Below, piece by piece: positions 34,371 through 45,769 of a stretch of 64,000 bases of DNA (the first letter of the stretch is position 1; the number at the start of each line of letters is the position of its first letter). The position numbers and the translations under genes were made by a program. Source of the stretch: Panorpa germanica (lineage: Eukaryota > Arthropoda > Insecta > Mecoptera > Panorpidae); assembly GCA_963678705.1 (NCBI GenBank), contig OY783211.1, positions 18,428,603 through 18,492,602 of the forward strand, in the 5' to 3' direction. The notes under the pieces were generated by a model. It was not told where the DNA came from and made no database searches. It was given only the letters and a program-made list of their open reading frames with translations.

Positions 34371-35362
34371 CTGTAAAGAGGAAAATTAATTACTATAATT
34401 TAATATTTATAATTGACTTTTCTGTTTTTGTAAACATGTGAAAATAACAAGAAATATTTTGCACTTTATTTTAAAAAGTATTTTATTATCTCAAGAAATG
34501 TCCTGGAAATTTTTTTATGTATCCTGTATTGGTATTATTAAATTTATAACAGTTGACTCTATCGCAATGAGTGAACTGAGTTTTGTAGATGCCTTCCCAT
34601 TGCTTCAAATAACATTTTATAAACAAGTAGATAAATGTTCAACTTCATGGTACAACAATATGTGCATCCGCCGAAACGTCATCAACACAAAACATGAATG
34701 TTACCTTAAACAATGTAAATTTTTCATAAAGAAACCTTATAATATTGAGTCTAAAAGGGGCTAAATTTAGCTATTATAAAGATAAGTTTAAAGCCTCATT
34801 CTCACTAACTGATTTTGATATTTAATTTACTGTTTTTATTTAATATTGTAATCTAGATTTCAGGTTTTCGTTTAAGCATTCCTTTTCACTGTTGGTGCGT
34901 ATGCATCGTTAGTAATATGAATGTTGACAGTTCGACAAAATTGTATGTGAAATAATTAAAATTGCTATTTTTAATAACAATTAGTAATAGAAATAATTTT
35001 CACTTCTATATTTTTAAAAAACTGACATTAAACTTCTTTTAAAAGTAAATCCTACTGCATTTTGACATATTGTCACATTTTGGAGGTTATAATATGATAT
35101 AGTTTTTCTTAATTTAATATTTTTAATTTAAAACATTGGACCTTGTAAGGTTCTAAAAAAACTAAGAAAACTTAAAAAATAAATTATATTAAAAATGGTA
35201 CTGTGAATGACTACGCGTATTGTCATATGCTAAAGAATTATTTCATTAGATTGTATAATCCCTAAGAAGTTTTATGATTTTGTTAATGCGCAGAAAGGTA
35301 ACTTTTGTTACCTTTCATTTAGCAACTGCGTTTATCGGGATATTTGAAATAGCTCGTGCCGG
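34371..35362. other. AT-rich stretch, intron next to the C1 exon
   Basis: A 108-residue plus-strand frame (34438-34764) is the longest open stretch but is Ile-, Lys- and Phe-rich, lacks splice or promoter support and lies directly in the intron, so it is not called. A perfect 10-bp hairpin, GAAAGGTAAC TTTT GTTACCTTTC, lies at 35293-35316. Confidence 0.45.
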
Positions 35363-35644
35363 GTGGATGTGCCGAGATATAATTTAAAACACATTAGTGA
35401 ACCGGAAGTAGAATACAAGCAGAGAAGTTCCGGTTATGATGATGAAAGTTATATACGTATATTTTTCTATTATGTATCTGAAATGGTAATACCATTATCA
35501 AATGCAGCATCGAGAGGTAATTATGCGGAATTCGTTTTTTTATGTGTTGTTAGGAGTAATAACGTGAAAGAAAAAGGATACCAACTCGAATTATGGAGAG
35601 ATAATAGGAATAAATGGTCGTGCTACTTTATCCAGAGTTTATGA
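35363..35644 (+). other. Unexplained 93-codon plus-strand open frame
   Basis: An open frame reads MDVPRYNLKHISEPEVEYKQ, then a segment with YDDESYIRIFFYYVSEM, then LELWRDNRNKWSCYFIQSL and a stop. The charged, mixed composition is more protein-like than most frames here. It has no recognised motif, no TATA box or splice support, and could be a scrap of a mobile element. The product is unknown and I am not sure it is a gene. Confidence 0.25.
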
Positions 35645-36246
35645 AGTAATTTCTTGCATCTAAAAATTGTTCAAACTGAATAAACTCATTTATCACTATA
35701 ACAAATGCACGTCTGCGCCATAATTAACATTAAACTGGTGAAGGAAATTTATAGGGTGCTCCAAAACCATAACATTAACCCTATAATGAATTCAAAACAG
35801 TATAGCAAATACAGATATATAAGTAAAATTAAGCAGGGAGAAGAGGAAATTAGATAAGAGGAAAGAGAAATAAGTGGGGGAGAGTAGAAAGTGAATGCGA
35901 GTAGAACAAAACGAATGGGAGATAAAGAGAAAGTCAGCAGGTATTAGAAAACTAGAGAGGAAATATTATGCAGAAGTGCAACAAAGAAATACAAATGTTA
36001 AAGAACATTATATAGACATGTGAATGCAATATACGCAGTGAAAAGGAGATAGAGGAGCTGATGAGGACGCAACGAAGGGTAAAGGTGGATAGCGAAGTAC
36101 AGAGAAGAAGGAAGGTAGTAGAGAAAAAGGGAGAGTAGGAGTTATGAGAAAGAGTTGTGGAGAAATTATGATGTCAGTGAAAGAGCTGCTGAGAAGAGAG
36201 AGAGAGAAGGAAAGAAATGGATGACAGCCCTGTAAACAATTTGGTG
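35645..36246. other. Purine-rich block, possible LINE remnant
   Basis: From about 35830 to 36235 the plus strand is strongly purine-rich (GAGAAGAGGAAATTAG-type sequence), like the coding strand of the R1-like LINE tail at 57540. I could not find a frame with recognisable LINE motifs, so the origin is unproven. Confidence 0.3.
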
Positions 36247-36990
36247 AAGTTCGAGTCACTCGTACAATTCTATTCTAACGCTTTACAAGTTCTAAACCTG
36301 TCACAGATTTTTTCATATTCTTTCTTTTTCCAACATCATTCATTAAGTATTTCTGTTTCTTTCCCACATGGATATATTTTTTTTTAAGTTCACTTTCATC
36401 TCATTTATTCCAAAGTGAGAGAGAAACGAGATGCGGTTAGACAAGTAAAATATATTTTTCACCGTTACACTTGTATACTTGTATAGTATTTTGTTCAGTG
36501 CAGTATGCTTAAAGTATATGCTATCCTTTTTCAACAAATATTTCTTTAATGGTAATAGACAGACGCTATCTCCCTCAATCCCCGAATATAATGTAAATAA
36601 ACGAAGAAACTAGCGATGGTAAGACAGAGGTTTTAAACCTAACGCATACCTGCCGATCGTGGATTTGAATCACCAAAATAATGTAAAAAACTAATATAAC
36701 GAGTATTGTTGAAGATGAATAATATTCATTAAAAAAATCACGATCCGTACTAAAGATTACATCTATTTATTTCTTCATTTAAATATTTATATTTTGCAGA
36801 CTCTAAAAAGTAGAACTCCATTAAGTTTTATACCCCTGCTAGTGTCAAGTTTATAACTCCGGTCATAAATCATAAACCGATTCCGGTTTTAATTCAGCAG
36901 TGAACCGTCGTTGCGATCTCTGTAGGTCATAAAAAGGGCCTTTCCTATGAACGACTGAATAGAAAACGAACACGTTCCAGACAAAAAACT
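36247..36990. repeat. Dispersed repeat family, copy 3 (interrupted)
   Basis: Two blocks match 59914-60091 in the same order. GTTCGAGTCACTCGTACAA with TTTACAAGTT is at 36247-36285. CAGTGAAC, then CTATGAACGACTGAATAGAA, is at 36893-36970. About 600 unrelated bases separate them here, whereas the blocks are close at 59914-60091, so this copy seems to carry an insertion or the other a deletion. ACAAAAAACTCATG links it to the copy at 3138. Confidence 0.6.
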
Positions 36991-37916
36991 CATGATATGT
37001 AATATAAATTAAGTAGAATTTACACAAAAAATTTTACTGTGAGAGATACAGAGAAAGAGAGAAAAGCACGGAGTTAATACGTTCCATATTTGGTAGAATT
37101 AATGTTAAAAGATTATAATGGCTAAGAAATATTAACTAAACAATATAAACTAAGAGTATTTCAAAAAGGGGAAGTGTATTTGGATTGATCTTTTATAACC
37201 TCTTTAAACTATAACTGACCACGAAACTCTCGTAATTGGAACTATATAAACATATAAGTCAAACGGCGAAATAGAGTTGCCCCACTTTCAAATTAAACAG
37301 TTCAATTATTTTATTATTATGTTTGATTACATACAGCATTCTTCTGCGATTATCTTTAAAAATAATAAGTCAGTAGTACAGTATCTATGGCACCACCAGT
37401 ATAATCTGAAGGTTCATGTCATAAAACACATTGCTTTCAGCAAGAACCAAAAGATGGCTGTTGCATCGATTAATAATTTGTCTTCTCTTTTTACGACATA
37501 AAACATTTATTGTTTCTTTCTTTTTCTCCATTAAACAAGATTAATTCAGTATTATCTCGTATAAGTACAAATAATGTATCTTTTTTCAAACATTAATTAT
37601 CAGTTCATTCATTATAATTTAAAACACATTAAATTAATAAATAACGCTTTTAATGCAATAAACAAAAAGCTATTATTCATTTGGTTTTATGAGATGCCTG
37701 AAGCTATCGTCTCATTTCTTCACTGGTTGGTCGTTAGGCGCTGGTCTCACATACGAGTGAGCTAGCATAGTGTTAACACTTAATAGGATGCCCCGTTTTA
37801 TTCATATTAGTACTTAAATGCAGTGGCGGATTTATGTATAGGCCTCTTTATGTAGCGGTAAAATTTTCTGTTTATAGATGTGTGTTCAAAATCAATTGTA
37901 CGACTTCCGAATTATA
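36991..37916. other. AT-rich stretch, no gene seen
   Basis: Small open frames at 37277-37501 and 37574-37765 have random composition. Nothing supported. Confidence 0.6.
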
Positions 37917-38185
37917 GATCATCTAAAATTACGTCACACAAATTTCAAGATTTTTATCACTCTTCATTTTGTTGTCACACATTTGAAATAATTATTTTTC
38001 AAGTCTTATTTCCTTTTCCCTGAAAACCCGGTTCTTTTTCCATTTTTGGAAGTCAAATTTAAAAAATAAATGTAAGTGTAACGCAATATTATATTATTAT
38101 CAGAGGCGGCCTTAGTGGGTGGCAAATGGGGCCTCGCTCTTGTAGGAGCTTCGCACACTGGCGCAACCGAAGTAGAAAAAATCAT
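37917..38185. mobile_element. ACGTCACAC MITE family copy E, next to a GC-rich repeat scrap
   Basis: GATCATCTAAAATTACGTCA at 37918 matches the left end of the family, followed by TTGTCACACATTTG and CAAGTCTTATTTCC as in other copies. The right half is replaced at about 38100 by a GC-rich scrap, GGCGGCCTTAGTGGGTGGC, of the type at 6171. The minus-strand frame at 38006-38254 is a by-product. Confidence 0.6.
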
Positions 38186-39078
38186 TACAATATATGTATT
38201 TGAATCTCGCGCCTCGCGCTTTAGAAAACCCTCTACAATCCCTGCGTATATCATTTAAGGCACTCATGTACCTTACTTTATCATTAATAATATTTGTCGT
38301 CGTTGTATAATTTGTCGTCCTTATAAAATTTTAAAACTCTATATCTAATATTATCAATTATCATCAAAAATACTTACTTTCAATTTACATAAATTACACA
38401 AAGAACAAGTGCCTCGCAATGATCTGCCGCTCAGGGGTGCCCCTATTATTATGTATTCAAATGGATATATCTATAATGAGCCCCTTAAATATTACCACTC
38501 GCCGCGTTGGCTTCATCCGCTACTGCACAAATCTCTGAATATTCGCGATAAAACATTTTTATGAATGAATAAAGCTATTGTACTCATTAGTTATCGCCAT
38601 TTTGTTATTCTACGTTTTGTTTTTATTTTAAATAACATGTACAGTGCAGTACAGTACTCGTGCATATTATAATTGGTGTTATTTATAGATTTCTTGAGCG
38701 AGCCTATTGTTTTATATGTAAATAAAAACATAACATATTTTAAATGTAATCACTTGTACCAACTGCTTAAACAAAATAATTAATATGTTTTTATAGCAGT
38801 ATACATGATTCAAATATTATTTTAAATATATTATATATGACTTTATATACGTCAGACAGATGTACTATATACGTCGCCATCTTAATCAGCCATGTTTTAG
38901 AAATAAATTAAACAGTATATTAAGTAGGTGAAACGATATTGTCAAAGAAGCAATACGACCTCCATGGGTCTAATGTACTAATCAATCTCGTTGTCTATAA
39001 TGACAATAACACATTTGTACGACTCACCATACAGTGGCCGTTGCATACGCGTCTTACTTCACGCTTCCCTGTTCCTTC
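38186..39078. other. AT-rich stretch, no gene seen
   Basis: No supported feature. A short block near 39050-39115 (TTTGATACGATAAAT) resembles the upstream edge of the LINE at 4515-4555, which may be a shared repeat. Confidence 0.4.
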
Positions 39079-39291
39079 GTGTTTGATACGATAAATGAAA
39101 TGCGTTTGATGTGAACCATATGCATGTATAAGTCTGCAAGATTATGATCCAAATTCTCAGAGTGTTCGACATGTCTTGAGATATTTGTAATATTTTCACT
39201 TGCATTTGACGAACTTCATCCTAAAATTGTCGCTTTAGTAAAGTAAGTGATGCTGTCAGATTTATCAATAAATTTATACCCTTACTGTTAA

Positions 39292-39525
39292 AACATCAAT
39301 GTTTCTGCCTATTCCAATGACAAATCTATCGCACAGAAAAGCATATCCGCTGCAAAGATAGAGGATTGTAAGAACAAAGAGTGTGCTCTTCTAGTAACGA
39401 CAAATAAAGCCTGCTCTAGCGGCTCTGGTGCAGTTGCCAATTCTACTACCAGAACGCAGGTTGTTCATATTCGTTCTCTGCAGTTGCCAATCTTGAGCAT
39501 AGTCTTCATTTATTTCTTCATTTGA
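39292..39525 (+). other. GC-richer block open on both strands, possible coding sequence
   Basis: On the plus strand 77 codons are open to a TGA at 39523, without an early Met. They read NINVSAYSNDKSIAQKS ... CKNKECALLV ... SSGSGAVANSTTRTQVV and end in a hydrophobic LQLPILSIVFIYFFI. An acceptor-like ATCGCACAG precedes the AAA codon at 39337. A Ser/Thr-rich, Cys-containing stretch with a hydrophobic end would suit a GPI-anchored or tail-anchored protein. The minus strand is also open (EEINEDYAQDWQLQR ... GFICRY, stop), so strand is undecided. GCAGTTGCCAAT occurs twice, 49 bases apart. I do not recognise either product. Confidence 0.25.
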
Positions 39526-40915
39526 AATTATTGAGATTTTCGATTGGGTTCGGCTGCACCCAACGGATCTTGCTTTTGTAAAAAATTATAAGAAATATCT
39601 TGTGTTGTCCTGATCAGAAGGAGGCGTGCCTGGATGCAATAGATTTCATTCATTATGAATAGTGAAACTTAAATGAGAAGTTAGAATTGTTGTCGGAATA
39701 TTAGGCGCTAAGCGTTAGCCTTATAGAAGTTAAAATACTCTACATTAGATTATCATTTACTATCTCCAGAACTATGTGTACTAAATATAACAAACATAAT
39801 TATATAAACTAAAGTGTAAAACTTTAAAAATTTGTTTACTGAAGTTGTCAACAGTTGAAATTATTTGAATTACTTCTAGTTACATTTAATTAGGTTTGGA
39901 ACTTGGATACTGTTTATATGGTTTCAATATTCTGACAATATAAATTTGTAAGACAAACCGCTGCTGTTATAAAACATGAAATATTTAAATTTCTTACCTT
40001 CTTCAGTTTTGATTAAAGAAGTTGCTGATGCTCTCCTTTCGTTATAAGTTGTTGTAATTTCTTGTATTTATTTGAAAAGTGTACGCGTATTAAATATTGT
40101 TTTGTTTTTTATTGTATTACATCTGACGTACTCGATAGATGTCAAATTTGTTGCTCGAGTCACGTCTCTGCCAATTCTCGCTAATTTCAAATCGAATTCT
40201 ATACGAATAACGAGATGAAATTGAAGTCATATAAAAAGAAGCCTATCGAAAGTGTAATTTGCATCTACCATTATCTTCAACACAAAGAGAAAAATATCTA
40301 AAATACAAAGTATAATGATTTATCATCTTGTAGAGAAAGTTACACATATTTTGTTAAATTAATAACTTAATTTACCAATTAGGAATGTGAATTGTAAAAC
40401 ATGAAATTGAATTATGCTATTACTTTGAATTCACTATTAATTTATAATTTTTATCATATATGTTAATATTTAGTGTACTATTTAATGTTTTGATCTGCCT
40501 CTAAAACTAAAGTATTTCTCTTAATAACAAATCCATAATTAAAAGTTCTTATCTAGTAAAGGCCTAATTCTAAATCAGAAGAAATTCATTAAATCGCCTC
40601 AGATTATTTATGATCAACTAACTAGTTCACCAGCTAAGACATGTATCTTTTTCTGAAAATATTTACAAGGAGAAAATCTGCTTAATTATTCCATAAAGTC
40701 CAAATTGAAGACTGCTCTCTGCTGCTTGGGATGCTCCTCCAGCGCTAACAAAAACCTCAAGAAATAAATAAATGCAAATAAACAATTGACCATTTTATTT
40801 TAGTCTAAATATTTTCACATTTCATCTATATACATATTAATACTTAATTTAGAATTTATGTATTGATTTTTGTTATTTATACTATTAATTTATTTCATAA
40901 ATTTAGAATTCTTGT
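39526..40915. other. Intron-like stretch 3' of the secreted-protein gene
   Basis: AT-rich. Possible polyadenylation signals for the minus-strand gene at 40916 are near 40884-40889 and 40793-40803 (TTTATT and TTTTATTTTA on the plus strand). A minus-strand donor-like GAAG|GTAAGA lies at 39998, but the frame in front of it does not fit phase 0. Confidence 0.4.
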
Positions 40916-41356
40916 TTAATCTGACTTACTTCTATTATTTCGAACTTGGTTAATGATTTGAGTCGTTCCATTGGTTGACTCGTTCATTGGAACATGCTTG
41001 GCGCTGTATTTATGGATATGATTTGATCCGTGGTGATGGTGGGATCCGTGTTTCGAGATATGCTTCTGCTTTTTACGAGTATCTTTTTCAATTTTTGGTG
41101 GGAGGTTTTCCCATTCTCCTTCATAGTCGACCGGCCAGGGCGATTCGCTTGTTATCTTAGTATCGCTGCAACGCGCGTAACAATCTTCCTTAACTTTTCC
41201 GGGCTCACCTTCCACACAACAATTTTTATCTAGCTCCAAGCCGCAAGTTTCTCCTGGAGTAGGCTCTACATAGGTTATCTCGTCACGATATTTACTTCCT
41301 TCAAATTCTCCACATAAAACAATAACAAAAATGATATAAAATAAAACACGCTGCAT
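40916..41356 (-). CDS. Small secreted protein with Cys cluster and His-rich tail
   Basis: A complete 146-codon frame starts MQRVLFYIIFVIVLCGEFEG, a clear signal peptide with probable cleavage after residue 20 or 21. The mature part has five cysteines (38, 46, 47, 59, 63), including a CC pair, then an acidic, Trp-containing stretch (PWPVDYEGEWENLPP). A basic tail is rich in histidine (KHGSHHHHGSNHIHKYSAKH, residues 102-121) and carries two N-glycosylation sites (NES at 125, NGT at 129). The tail could bind metal ions; five cysteines imply one free or an intermolecular disulfide. Start: only ATG before the signal peptide. The gene is intronless in its coding part; a TTTTATTTTAG just upstream might end a 5' UTR intron. 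It lies in the intron between exons 48389 and 34370, same strand. The family is not recognised. Confidence 0.75.
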   Translation of the reverse strand: MQRVLFYIIFVIVLCGEFEGSKYRDEITYVEPTPGETCGLELDKNCCVEGEPGKVKEDCYARCSDTKITSESPWPVDYEGEWENLPPKIEKDTRKKQKHISKHGSHHHHGSNHIHKYSAKHVPMNESTNGTTQIINQVRNNRSKSD

Positions 41357-41760
41357 CTTCTATTAATAATTTTGATATAACTAAAATAAAATAATTTAAT
41401 TTTCACTAAATATAAACTATTATTCAAACAAGGAAAATATAATGTCCAAAAGGACTAAACGGTTCGAATTATAATTTAGGTCTGAATAATTTTCTTTTGT
41501 TTTCTATTAATTAAATTCAATAACTACTAGATTAATTACGACTTTGAAATTTCTAGATTATTGTTAATTATATAAACGCTCTTTTATTTTTGTCACGTGT
41601 TAACAATGTTATCAAACATATAATATTTTTTTTACCTATTTATAATACATATATATATATATTTTTTTTTCCGCGAATTAATGGAATCACTAGTGTTCTT
41701 AAAAAGACTTATAAAATCTCAAGTAGTTCTTTATAAGAATATCTTAACAATCATTTTTTA
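41357..41760. other. Upstream region of the secreted-protein gene
   Basis: AT-rich. AT dinucleotide run at 41647-41661. TATA-like sequences are frequent, so no promoter can be singled out. Confidence 0.4.
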
Positions 41761-42020
41761 AGCGTAGTCCTCTGAGTGGGCAAGGTAGTTAGGTCATAGC
41801 CTGTAACACTCAGCTTAGCTTATGTCCTGGTTCGATTGGGTCAATCAGGGCACCAGGTCAGATTGTGAATGCGGTGGTATGCCAATGAGCGTTAATCCGT
41901 TGACATTGCGGTCATCGGTTCACCACTATAAATCAAATCTGTTCAATCATTGCTCGCAAGACTCAGGAATAGGGGCACTGATCCTATGTCTATATAACAT
42001 CTAGCAGATATGCCGTCTAC
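41761..42020. repeat. Possible tRNA-derived SINE
   Basis: A GC-richer block with an A-box-like GGGCAAGGTAGTTAGG near 41778 and a B-box-like TGGTTCGATTGG near 41827, about 50 bases apart, as in pol III promoters. The following GCACCAGGTCAG region continues to about 42020. No second copy was found in the window, so this is tentative. An open frame at 41822-42004 lies inside it. Confidence 0.35.
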
Positions 42021-42884
42021 AATAAATACTCAAGTAAAAGGTTAACCATCCCCCTTTTAGTATTAACTTATGTATTAAATTAATTGTTGCATAATAAACG
42101 TCATGTACGTTGAGGTGCCATCATCAACGCCCTTGGACGCACAGTCAAGGTCACTTTAATAGCATATGAATTACCCTTGTCTCTAATAAAAAACAAACAA
42201 ACTGTCTCCGTATCCAATATCATGTTAGTAACAAAGGGGAGCTCATGGTGTAAAGGGGGCGAGGGAGCATGGTACCTCCTGTGCTCAACCTCAAGTCAAA
42301 TAATAGGGGTAATAATATTGCACCCTGGAGAGATATCTTATCTCTTTGGTTATTTTTTTATTTAGATAAATTTTGTTTGTAATAAAATGTGTGTTTCAAT
42401 TCTTCTTAACTCCAAAGACAATGTACATACTATAATATAATGTAAATTATGAATTTTACAGTCTGTAAAATATGATATCAAATTTAAATATTTTTTACAT
42501 TACTGGATTAACCCTTAAGGTAAGCCTCCACATGGTTCATATGACTCGTATTAAACGTAGTGGAGTTATCGTAGCAAACGTGGAAGACAATAGAAGTGAA
42601 AGTGAAGCCGATAGAAATAGATTTTATTTATTCTAGTTTATCACATTCAAAATATCAAAAGTTAATATATTGCTGGGAACAATTTTAGGTAATATCGGGC
42701 TTTTGATTAACACTCTTATGCATCACTATCTGTTGTATAAAAGAGATGGTAATTTGTATAAGACAAGAGGGTAGGAAAGAGTGTATGATTTTGATGAATT
42801 AGTGATTTTGTATAGTTTTTGATGTTTTTAATGACAATATGTAAAATTCACTCTTAAAAGGAACTTCGTGACATATCTGAAGTA
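42021..42884. other. AT-rich stretch, no gene seen
   Basis: A GC-richer patch near 42220-42330 is open for 62 codons on the plus strand without support. Otherwise nothing. Confidence 0.55.
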
Positions 42885-43420
42885 TCCTATATTATAATGT
42901 TCCAACTGAAAGTTTATTTGTTTGTTTGTTTATATGTTTTCGCGATTCGTATGGCAGCTCGAAAACGGTTCCGCTCATTTTCCTGAAAATTGCCTATTTC
43001 GTAGAGAAAAAATTCTAAAACTTTTTGCTTCCTCGGATTTTTTGAACTTGAAAACTAAAAATTTTTTTTTTACTTTTTACTCTATGACTTTAAATTCATA
43101 AAAGATAGAAAGTTGAAACTTGGCATGTGTATTACGGTGTTCAGTGCTAACATCCTTTAAAAATTAGAAATTCAAAAATTGGCCAGGGGGCGTTGAGAAA
43201 ATTAGGGGGCCCGGTATGAAACTTTGGAGAAAACTCAAATTTTGAATTATATAATAATGAAATATGTTATTAAGAAAAAAAAAATTCGAAATTCATATCA
43301 TATCAATTCATAAAATTAATAAAGAACAATATTTCAATTTAAAAATGGAATTTAAATTTGAAATGAAATTCAATTCTCATACAAAAGACAGCCGTCGCTT
43401 GCGACGGGGGTAAACTCTAG
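42885..43420 (+). mobile_element. Helitron-type nonautonomous element, both ends visible
   Basis: The element begins TCCTATATTATAATGTTCC right after an A and ends CTAG right before a T, the expected A|T insertion of Helitrons. Ten bases before the CTAG ends a perfect hairpin, CCGTCGC TT GCGACGG (43392-43407), the usual Helitron 3' signal. No target duplication is seen, as expected. The 536-base body has no coding capacity, so it depends on an autonomous partner. It shares its body and 3' end with the element at 32628-33190. Confidence 0.9.
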
Positions 43421-44317
43421 TATTTTATAATCATTGTATTGAAGAAGAATTCAGATTATATATTTACCCTTATATACCCTTATATATTTTGTGAAATTCA
43501 AAAAAAAAATCATTCGTCTATTAAATTTGTATTAAATTTAAGAACATTTCTTAAAAGTGTATCACATAAAATTGCAACTTATTTAAAAATGATTGGACAG
43601 TTTTTTAAAAACACAAACACAGTGGGCTTTCCGATTAACGATTTTGTGTTGAAGTAAATTGCGATGAGTTGTTTCTGCGATGATTAAATTGAGTCTATGA
43701 AATCTGAAATCTCAAGTAGATAAGCATATTAATATACCAGTAAAGACAAATATAATTACAAGCACAAAATGTACAAATAAACGGAACCATTTAATGTAAA
43801 CCAACATTTGAAGACCTCCTAAGTCTACAGTAAACAATTTACTAGACTCGATCAGATGTGCTCTGTGTAGTACATTTGTACATTTGTGGTAATATAAACA
43901 GATGCAACTATATTTTAATGTACTGTGCATATGCCAGACTTGTGTGTTTAACATCAACTAAATGGATTAGCATTACCAGCCAGTCCCATTGTGATTGAAT
44001 TGGGCCCCATTAGAATGTCTCAATTAAAGAAGGCAGAAGGTCTATAATTTGAGTTATTTATGTTTATAACAAATGTACTGTGAAATTTAAATGAGTTTGA
44101 GTCATTTACGATCACTCAAAGTTATTTCGTGGAGCACTTCCATGTTTCCTTTAAACAGGCACGAACTTTAGCAGTTAGGGATAATTTTGTCAATTCTCTT
44201 TTTAAAGAAAATTGACGACCGAAAATAAATCGTTACTGTTTTTATATACCATAATGGGAAACCGGTAAAATATGTTTTTCTTGTACATTTGAAAGCAACG
44301 CCAGTGATTTGACAATA
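43421..44317. other. AT-rich stretch, no gene seen
   Basis: Open frames at 43439-43657 and 43712-43957 have random AT-rich composition. Nothing supported. Confidence 0.55.
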
Positions 44318-44545
44318 TCTATTACAGTTCAAATTACGAGAGTTCGGCGGCGGCTCATACTTAAAACAAGTTGTGGAGTATAAACTGCCGATATAACTAA
44401 AAAGTAGTGACTCATTAATTTTTCTATAATATATATATAAACGAATAAGATAAAATTCATTATCGTAATATCGATTTATACCGCTCTTATAACCTCTTTT
44501 AAGTATAAGTCGCCGCCGAACTATCGTCATTTGGACTATAAGTGC
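44318..44545. mobile_element. Palindromic MITE with GC-rich arms
   Basis: The left arm (44321-44371) contains AGTTCGGCGGCGGCTCATAC and the right arm (44493-44541), read on the other strand, AGTTCGGCGGCGACTTATAC. Both go on with TTAAAA and are preceded by a related CAAATNACGA segment. Arms of about 50 bases at roughly 80% identity enclose a 120-base AT-rich centre. The 144-residue minus-strand frame at 44168-44602 spans it and is an artefact. Confidence 0.75.
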
Positions 44546-44678
44546 ATAATAGTCGTTTTCACAAGAGAGAATAAAAAAAAGAGGGTCAAGTAAATTTAAC
44601 ATGCAGTTTTCTTGCGGTTTCGGAAAATATCACTATTTAAAAATTGTTAAAAATGCACTATTTTTAATAACTGTTTAG

Positions 44679-44950
44679 GAGTCATCTATAAATTACGTCA
44701 CACAAATTTCTCCTATTGTCACACTTTGTCACACATTGCGCACCCCGTCCCCCCTGACGTCACACATTTGTAAAATCTAATTTCTTTTTATTCTTCTTTT
44801 GCTTGGTCTTAATATTGGTTTTTTAAGTCTAATTTTAGATTAGATTTGACATCACAAATCTAATGTCTCGTCCTCTTTCCACGTCACATCTTGTCACTAT
44901 TACTGTACCCCTCCCCCTCTTTTGTGTGTGATGTAATTAATGGATTATAC
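44679..44950. mobile_element. ACGTCACAC MITE family, copy B (best preserved)
   Basis: The left end reads GTCATCTATAAATTACGTCA. The right end, on the other strand, reads GTATAATCCATTAATTACATC. The body has TTGTCACACATTGCG, TTAAGTCTAATTTTAG and a C-rich segment shared with copies A and C. The terminal repeats are about 25 bases long. There is no coding content. Confidence 0.8.
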
Positions 44951-45769
44951 AGAAATTAGCATAAAGTTAGCTTCACCCTGAGAGAGCCATGTTTTACTTT
45001 AATGTTCAAAATTTGAGAGTTCTGTAAAGAAAGTCGCTTGAAAGTTCAGTAGCTCTGTAAATATTCAAGTGCATCCCACTTACGAGAGAGCCCTTAATTA
45101 TCGAATTTTTGAAAAATGTTTGTCGTTTCAAAATTCTAATTTCTTTTCCGGTGATGATTTCTTTTAATGTAACATATCGAAATTCATTTTTCCTTGTTGC
45201 AAATACAGCCATAAACTGGGGTCATTTATTTTGGTAGGTGTGGTACTCCATTACGCCACTGCACTCTCATAATTTGGCACTACTTGAGCTCCCATAATAT
45301 ACCATTGTTATTTATGGTGTGTTTTATATATGGGTTCCATAAAGAGAGCAATTGTCATAATCGTGTGCGTGCTTTAACCAGATATGTTACGCATTCAAAA
45401 TGAACGACAATGCATGAATGTAAACGCAAAGTTACGGTAACAACCGTGACACCACGAAGGTGCCACGTGCATCACGGAAAACGTGAGTTATATAACATGG
45501 AAAATAACATAGGGTGTCCACCGGGAAATCTGTCCTTGACTTCGATATGTCTGAAAATATATATGTACGAGTATATACCAAATAGTTCTAAACGTAGCGA
45601 AAAGTATGTACTATTTTACACATAATTTATCTAGATTATTTTATTTAATTAATTAATTTATTTATTTATCAGGAAGTTTTATGATTTTTACTAATAAGGT
45701 TATATTATTATTTTTATAGTAATAGGAGAAGACACGTTATAACTTAGATTTTTACGTAAAAGGTAACTT
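44951..45769. other. Stretch without a supported gene
   Basis: Open frames at 45006-45212 (minus) and 45410-45625 (plus) have no splice or start support. Overlapping AATAAA signals on the minus strand near 45655-45672 could serve the candidate exon that follows. Confidence 0.4.

Noticed and set aside
34438..34764. 108-residue plus-strand frame beside the C1 exon
   Set aside because: It lies in the intron, has random AT-rich composition and overlaps no conserved motif.
36008..36259. Minus-strand Ser/Leu/Pro-rich frame
   Set aside because: It is the complement of a purine-rich plus-strand block and mirrors its composition.
39998..40065. Minus-strand exon ending GAAG|GTAAGA with frame TTTYNERRASATSLIKTE
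   Set aside because: It would leave phase 1, which does not fit the phase-0 C1 exon, and no acceptor or start codon was found.
42340..42365. CTCTTTGGTTAT resembling the start of miR-9
   Set aside because: Only the first ten or so bases fit; the rest differs and no hairpin is visible.
44168..44602. 144-residue minus-strand frame, one of the longest in the window
   Set aside because: It spans a palindromic MITE and is rich in Ile, Tyr and Lys, with no start or splice support.
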